64,000 bases of DNA from Allacma fusca (taxonomy: Eukaryota; Arthropoda; Collembola; Symphypleona; Sminthuridae): NCBI GenBank assembly GCA_947179485.1, contig OX359250.1:47589450-47653449 (forward strand), given 5' to 3'. The translations under genes were made by a program, and so were the position numbers. Positions 58,046 through 64,000 of this stretch are shown here, piece after piece; within the stretch, counting starts at the first letter, position 1, and each line of letters starts with the position of its first letter. A model generated the notes under the pieces. The model saw only the letters and a program-made list of their open reading frames with translations, ran no database searches and was not told the origin of the DNA.

Positions 58046-59650
58046 CTACATAAAAATGATATTTTGTGGGGAGATGAAAAAAGTGTGACAGTTCCACTTA
58101 ATAGCAAGGATGTCTCCTCCATTATTAAGATGCAAGTATACATATTCATAAATTACTGAGTAGGCTGCACTAATAACATGGAAAAAGCTGTTTGAAGCTT
58201 TTAATCCTCGTAGTCTTGTGTTATCATCCCATCTGTGTTTGGCAAGGTCGGCTATCTTTTGGCAATAGAGCCACATGTCAACAAAACGTTCACAGTTAGC
58301 GTAGTGCGAAGCACGTGTGTTGACTTTGCTGCAGAAAAGACACTTGTTGTTACTTATTAGATTCATTTTTTGGGCCATAACCGGACTGCACAAGGCGTTA
58401 TGCCATACTTTCCATACAATTTCATATTCACTTAGGTTGAGACTTACTCCTAGAATTTTCCTATTATAGTTGTGAATCTGTTTTTAACTTCGTCGTTTAG
58501 ATACGCCCTAAGGTTTTTACATACGTAGAACATATACATATTACTACTGGTTATTGTGGAGAAAGCATTTTGTAGATGATTGAAAATTTCATAGTAACAC
58601 TTATTATTTTCAGATACACGCATATCACCTAGTTCCTTTTTGTATCGGGTTTTTAAAATTTCTGCAGTTCTACACTGATGGCTTGGTAGATTATTATTGT
58701 TTTCTAAGGTTAATAGTTCATTTATCTTCCTAATTCCTATCCTCTGTAGGAACAATCTGTGAAATTTCGAAACATAATTATCAATCGGCATTAGTTTTAA
58801 TAAGTCGTCAGGTATTGGTCTTATTCTGAATTGAGCAGTTTCTATAAGTTTTTCAACTTTATTGTAGTATTGCAGTTGATTATATTTTTCACTTCCAATT
58901 AGAATATTCCTTAGTCTTTTTGAACACTGCTCATTGAAGTATGAATTCTTTGTCCCTTCAATGCTCTTTATTAATTGTATTGTTCTAAACCTTTCAACTT
59001 GTGTTATAGGATGTTTGACATTGAGGCCTCCATATGATTTCTTGCAATGCAAGAAGAATCTATTTACCCACCTTTTCCGATCATTCCGAAGGAATTTCTC
59101 AATTATATCCGTTATGCTGTTTACGAAAGTTTCAGGAGGATCCAGAACCTTGAGTCGGTACCCAATTATTGGGACTATAAAGGTGTTAAGTATTTGGGAT
59201 CGGAAGAATAAGCCAGCATTTGGAAATTTGTTTGTATAGAATTCCATTTTCACGGCCACTGATTCTCGCAATTCAGACCAATTTTTGTTAATGTAAGATG
59301 TAGTTCCAAAATACACACCTAATATTTTAACCCCATCATAGATTAGGGGGAAGTCACATATTGGAGGCTTTGAGACCCAATAACCAAAAAGGAGGCAGCT
59401 GCACTTATTTCTATTAAGCTTCCCTCCAGAAAACGTAAAATATATTTCTAACTCTTCTCCTAAAGTAAGTGTTTGGCATTGTTCACTAAAATGTGCGTGT
59501 CATCCGCATAGGCTGATATATACGTTGTGGGCATTATGATGTATGGAGACGGTCCAGCGGATTCCAGACACGAGTTAAGCCTGCATAGTAGGATCTCACT
59601 GCAAATTATTTCATTGCATATTTTCATATTTAGTTTCTTTAACTTACACG
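58046..59650 (-). pseudogene. LINE-2: 3' half of another non-LTR reverse transcriptase
   Basis: A 5'-truncated LINE on the minus strand. The first readable part (about 59640-59480) has the RT catalytic box SAYADDTHILV (YADD at bases 59499-59510). After a frame change the 288-codon ORF 58450-59316 follows (YFGTTSYINKNW, PIIGYRLKVLDPPETF, KKSYGGLNVKHPITQVERF), the RT thumb and C-terminal region. A last frame (58046-58393) has a CLFCSKVNTRASHYANC cysteine-histidine motif. Frameshifts near 59470 and 58420 and the missing 5' part make it non-functional. It differs in sequence from LINE-1, whose 5' end abuts it. Confidence 0.8.
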
Positions 59651-59719
59651 CATCGCTTCGAGGGAATTTTTAAGCTGGATAGAATTATTAAATTAGTGAA
59701 CTGTATTTAATTCTTCATT

Positions 59720-59791
59720 ATGAAAAGGTCAAGCACGCCTGATATCCGCAGTTTCTTTTCGAAGCAAAGACGTGTATCACAGGAACAGTAG
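59720..59791 (+). pseudogene. N-terminal stub of a hAT-type transposase (element N)
   Basis: A 23-codon frame starts MKRSSTPDIRSFFSKQRR and ends in TAG. Proteins beginning MKR...SFF.KQR are common among hAT transposases with a TTF/ZMYM-type finger. This is recognition from memory on a very short stretch. The rest of the coding region is missing, consistent with N being an internally deleted copy. Confidence 0.4.
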
Positions 59792-60064
59792 GTTAAGCAC
59801 CAGCTGAAACGATAGAAGCGAACCCAGGTCTCAAAATTCTCCGAAATCGGATCAAGCCCAATTACAAATCTGGTCCAAAATTATTCAAATTTGATGGAAT
59901 CGTAAAACGTGGAGAATTTTAAAATCTGAAATTCAGTTCGCAAAATTTGATGCGTTTTACATTCGTGAATTGGATTTCCCATAGAATGTGTCAGTTTACA
60001 TATGTACGTTCTAATTAATGTTGCCCCCCCTTGGCCAATTCGTGGCTACGAGCCTGTTAATGAG

Positions 60065-60250
60065 GAATCATTTGTGTCAAGCCCCTCAACCTTCGTGAAC
60101 AAATTCGGGTATAAAACCTACAAATACAAGGAAAGTTTTTGAATTGCCATGAAAAGAGTTTTTCCTAACACCAGTCTCACTTCAATTAATTTTTATGGAT
60201 TTATAACTTTAACGCAACCTCAAAACATTTTCTAACCGTTGCGAAAGTTA
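60065..60250 (+). repeat. Tail of the dispersed repeat copy split by N
   Basis: This matches 61570-61760 (AACAAATTCGGGTATAAAAC, CTACAAATACAAGGAAAG, TTTTATGGATTTA). It continues the repeat copy interrupted at 43922. Confidence 0.7.
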
Positions 60251-60359
60251 ATGGGTACGTTGTAATCGTTGCGATATGCTGGGCTGGATCGATCCGTTGG
60301 TGTCGCGTGTTTTCCATGCGGACCCCCCACCCAGGGACAACGCAGAAACATGGCACATA

Positions 60360-61760
60360 CAGGTTATAACAACGTGCACTTGGTGTTGACTTTCAACTCT
60401 TTCTGAACTCAAGAAATTTACAAAATAAAACACCAGAAAGAGATAATTATTGGGACTTCAAATTTATTAAAAATTAAAGATGGTCAAAATAAATATATTA
60501 AGCTTTGAAATTAATTATAATAAGAATAAATTAAGCATGCGCTGCAGACATTTAGAAACTCGCCGTGTCACACACCTTTCGTACAAGAGAGACGATGCTG
60601 ATTTACAAAATTAAAATAACTTGGTTTTAAGGCTTCGCTTTCACGCCACACAACTATTTCTTATACCTGAAAGCAAGGATAGGCCGTTAATGCAATAGAG
60701 TCTCAATCTCAACAAAATCAGATTTTCAGTTCATGTTGACACGACATTTTTTCTGAATGCAAGAATCTTCCAAAACATGTGAAAAAATTAACTAAAAAAT
60801 GCCTACACTTTAGTAAACAGTTCAACTAAACCCTGGTTTGCCACTGGCTTTATAAAAGGGATCATTAAAAAAATTGGAGGAAACTTTAAATTTTGGAGTG
60901 ACTTCCAAATGGATTTTGAGGAAACGAAATGGAAAATAAGTTAATTGGTAAATTAATAAAAATTACGAGGGTGTCCCCAACTGGGATATTTTTCGTGTTT
61001 ACAGAAGTACTTTGACAACAGAAATAAAAAAATCATCCTTTGAAGTGGGAATAATGTCAGGTCTTATCCCTGAGCTCCTGAATTTTTCCTCATAATTTGG
61101 GATTCCTTCTCAACTCCGCAATTAATGTCTGCTTCAAAACAAATTGGATAAACCGACAATAAACATAGTTTTAGATAATCTGCGAAGAATTAGGATTTTG
61201 CTTTCTTAAAGTTAATATAAATTCAAAATAATTTGAACTTTGACTCCGCTGAGTGCCTTTCCCCATGAATTTCTGTACATTACGTTTCATTTAGAATGTT
61301 CAAGAAATAAGTTAAAATCGTACTTACAATTGGAGATCATCTTCTCGAGTTTTGCTGTAACATTCTGATGTACTTTGCTAGGAGAAATAAATCGTAACCA
61401 AAATTTGTATTCTGATTTCCTATCAAAATCTATTATATCATGACCGAAACCTGTAAAGACATTCAGCAGCAAATGCGAGAAAGTTGCGGAATTTCTTATC
61501 TTCAATTTTTCATCGGCAGTCCGACGATCACCGACTTTTTCGGGAAGCTAAGTTAGCAGAAACTACAGTGGGAATTCATTTGAGTCTAGCCCCATCTATA
61601 CCTACGTGAACAAATTCGGGTATAAAACCTACAAATACAAGGAAAGTATTCAGTTTCAAAATATAAAATACAAGGAAAATGCCATTTAAGCGGATAGCTT
61701 TTCTTAATGGCCATCTAAAATCAATTGCTTTTATGGATTTACAGCTTTGACGCCACATCA
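60360..61760 (+). repeat. Dispersed repeat copy, uninterrupted by N
   Basis: Ordered blocks match the copies at 12.3 kb and 41.2-43.9 kb: GACGATGCTGATTTACAAAAT, GGCTTCGCTTTCACGCCACA, CAACTGGGATATTTTTCGTG, CATGACCGAAACCTGTAAAG. Near 61550-61575 it contains the intact counterpart of the site where N inserted in the other copy. No conserved ORF. Confidence 0.65.
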
Positions 61761-62289
61761 AATAATTGGCCTTCCACGGATTTCTAGTTGAAATAAGATC
61801 GAATACCTGCTGTTCTCGTCGTAGTATAAATGCGTTTGTGACACGAACATAAACAACTGTACTTTGTGAATCAATACAAAAAGATGCCAAAATGTAATAG
61901 TTACAAACCTTCTTGTGTGTTCAAGGTTGTATTTTAAAATTTCAAATACCCAAATCTGAATTCCAAATAAATATCGTATGCTCGTCAGCTCTTCATTGCA
62001 ATTAAGAACTACAAGAGGAAATTTCCGAGAAATCCTTGGAAAGCCAAAGCAAAAGATTTAGCCAAGATGTTTTCGCGTGTGTTACTTTTAAACAACAACA
62101 ATATTTTTGTGACCTCACAAATTTAGGTATTAAAGCCGTTGAACATATTTTCCCCTTAAATTGAAGGGTTAGACAGTTGTACATAGATTTTCAGCACAAT
62201 ATTATTAATTTTATATTATTATATACAAACGAAAACAGAGAACTCGCTCATAGAAACATTTATAACTGAGTTCACATTGTTTCTTATTC

Positions 62290-62810
62290 CAATTATTTTT
62301 TGTTGAGCATCATACACGGCAATGTTCTAGCCAAAACTATTATTTTATTTTGCGCAACTAAATTTAAAATACTTTTAAAACAAGTATTGTTTTATGTAAC
62401 CGGCTTTAGACTTAGGTTCGAGTTACGTGACGTACCCATAAGAAAATTTGTGTGCCAAGAATTAATTCACAATTATGTACACAATTGTTTGAAATATAAA
62501 GGACGATTTGAATGCTGAACGATAAACGAAGTTATATATTTTTTAAAAATGTTGTAAGATGTGAAACTTTTAAGAACAACTATAATATTTTTATAACTGC
62601 AAACATTTAGGTTACATTTTCGGAGAACTGAATTTAAACTGATTCGTTTTTCAATTCTTTTTTGTTGAGCTTTATGCAAGGCAACTTTTTCTCCATTATT
62701 ATTTTTAAATGCTTTAAAAACCAGTGTAGTTTTATGTTCCTCGCTTTAGAATCAGATTCGAATCACTTATTCAAAAAATATCCGAGTCCTTTAATAAATA
62801 ACCTTCCTCC
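62290..62810. repeat. Imperfect tandem duplication, ~360-bp period
   Basis: A block beginning TTTTTTGTTGAGC (about 62298) with GGCAA, TATTATTTTA, AGTGT/GTATTG-TTTTATGT and CTTTAGA recurs about 360 bp later (about 62657). A related piece also occurs near 62068-62110. Non-coding. Confidence 0.55.
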
Positions 62811-62913
62811 GCGTTCAGAAATCCTAACCTCTTCATACCGTGAATTTTACACAAACTTACAGAGTTTGATTATGCCGACACCGTACTGGTAAACTTTGTT
62901 TACCAGACCTGCG

Positions 62914-63886
62914 TTCGGGTCAAGTATTTTGAGGATCCGAATTTGAACTTGACCTGCACTTACATTTTCAAGTAGATATTTGTCAGTACCCGAACTTGGC
63001 GTTTCGGGTCCCAGGAATTACTTGTCATACATAACATGTAATATCTTGCAAGAAATATTTCCTAAACCCGAACTTGATCCGATAATTGAATGTCGGGTCC
63101 ATAAATCTTGCGAATTGAACTTGGAATTGACTTGAACCCGAACTTGGATTCCATGTATCTACTTGAACCTTACAACTTTGTAGTATGAAGTCGCAAAAAC
63201 ACTCCAACACTCCTCCCGTCGTCTTTATTAAATTCAGATTCGGGTTCACTCATGGTTTTTTTTTGCTTGTGTTACAGTCTCACCGGACAATTTACTTCAA
63301 CAGTTTTTCAAAAATGATCAAAATGAGAAGAATAATTTTAAGCACAACGACTTACAGAATACACAAGTCATTTTAAATGAAAGTGAGCTCCAGCTTCTGT
63401 GCATATCTCTGCAGGCATGGTTTCTAGTAGGGATGCCAATGGTCTAGTCCGGACCATTGATAATGGTCCGTTATTGGTCTGGTCCCGTCTGATTCAATAC
63501 TTGGACCACACCAGATACAATTTGTTCAGCTTCAGGACCAGACATGACCACAGGACCGTGGTCTGAAACGTACGTAAAATAAAACGTTGAGTTAACGAAA
63601 TGACATGGAACAAATTAAAACTGACATTTCTGAGGAAAAAGAAGAATTTTACCGGATAAAATGTGATTATTTAATTGCTCTCAACATGTTTCTGGTAAAT
63701 GGCCCGGAGCATCGTCTTTGGTCTGGTCTGGTCCGAACGACTGGACCAGACCAGACCATTGGCATCACTAGTTTCTAGAATGCCTGTTGCAAAATGCAAG
63801 CAGAAATGCTCATGATCCCGAACTTGCTCCGAACTTGACCTGACTTGGTACTTGTTAAGTACTACTTGAACTTGAGCGCAGCTCTG
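62914..63886. mobile_element. Element S: CTTGAACTTGACC-array element (A family), carrying H
   Basis: The left end CAGACCTGCGTTCGGGTCAAG and right end (inward) CAGAGCTGCGCTCAAGTTCAAG match the termini of element A. Arms repeat CCGAACTTGACC/ACTTGAACC. No clear 8-bp duplication: the flanks (TTTGTTTAC and CTTGTGAG) differ, so the copy may be old. Interrupted by element H. Non-coding. Confidence 0.65.
63428..63770. mobile_element. Element H: GGTCTGGTCC-array MITE inside S, 343 bp
   Basis: Inverted ends TAGGGATGCCAATGGTCT and TAGTGATGCCAATGGTCT are flanked by a perfect 8-bp duplication GTTTCTAG (63420-63427 and 63771-63778). The arms repeat GGTCTGGTCC/GGACCAGACC. No ORF. Confidence 0.88.
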
Positions 63887-64000
63887 CTTGTGAGTTTATA
63901 ACCACCATCGTGGATGTTATAAACTTTCCCCATTTCCCGGGTTGTTAGCACGAAACGACTTGAGTTCCTCGTACAAATTTGTGTTCACCCAACGGTCCCT

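Larger units (their letters stand above)
43923..60056 (+). mobile_element. Element N: hAT-like DNA transposon derivative carrying two LINEs and X
   Basis: Left end CAGGCGCGTAGCCAAGG and right end, read inward, CAGGCTCGTAGCCACG form the inverted repeats. Flanks TTAATGTG (43915-43922) and TTAATGAG (60057-60064) are an 8-bp duplication with one mismatch. The flanking DNA on both sides matches, as a joined sequence, the repeat copy at 61500-61660, which acts as a paralogous empty site. N's own sequence is limited to about 43923-45057 and 59650-60056; the rest is nested insertions. A short plus-strand ORF at 59720 resembles the start of hAT transposases. Confidence 0.72.

Noticed and set aside
1-64000. 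tRNA or rRNA genes
   Set aside because: Scanning for B-box-like GGTTCGAATCC patterns with matching arms gave no convincing cloverleaf, and no rRNA-like sequence was recognised.

Overview
The window looks like AT-rich animal nuclear DNA, probably from an arthropod. The reasons are long gene-poor stretches, short introns (77-88 bp) in one transposon gene, Ty3/gypsy, non-LTR and DNA elements packed together, and a 200-N scaffold gap. The species cannot be named from sequence. I found no convincing host gene, tRNA, rRNA or CRISPR. Almost everything interpretable is mobile DNA, and much of it is nested.

Region by region. 1-9650: a Ty3/gypsy LTR retrotransposon on the minus strand, with a large gag, an overlapping pol, a 5' LTR at the right end, and a 61-bp tandem array downstream of pol. 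9.65-13.6 kb: non-coding, with two copies of a dispersed repeat. 13.6-18.7 kb: an inverted-repeat (foldback-like) unit with ~500-bp arms. It is interrupted by a complete small LTR element (identical-length 280-bp LTRs, gag-like ORFs, no pol). An R2-like reverse-transcriptase remnant abuts its right arm. 19.2-26.7 kb: a multi-level nest of inverted-repeat elements (B containing R and A; A containing C and a LINE ORF1 copy, itself split by G). 27.2-29.4 kb: element D containing E. 31.2-32.0, 34.3-35.2, 38.5-39.5, 42.3-42.8 and 62.9-63.9 kb: further non-autonomous elements F, J (with K inside), L, I and S (with H inside). 43.9-60.1 kb: a 16-kb hAT-like element N holding a palindromic MITE, two LINEs and a large inverted-repeat transposon X.

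Two systems stand out. First, X (48303-56822) split the ORF2 of a LINE with a 4-bp AATT target duplication. Its long inverted arms consist of tandem 726-bp hairpin-rich units (three left, about two right, inverted). They flank an intron-containing gene for a DDE/RNase-H-like protein that resembles the arthropod DUF7869 type. The middle of X is spoiled by an assembly fault: about 1.87 kb occurs twice, flush against both edges of the N gap, with one-base homopolymer differences. Second, at least ten inverted-repeat elements share one design. Most have an 8-bp hAT-like target duplication. Each is filled with degenerate copies of its own short, largely self-complementary motif (GGTTTAAACC, CGAGTACGAGTA, CTGAACCACC and so on). 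Two elements with TA duplications have the same design.

No element other than X and the gypsy carries a near-complete enzyme. The motif-array elements must have been moved in trans, and the nesting gives a relative insertion order.
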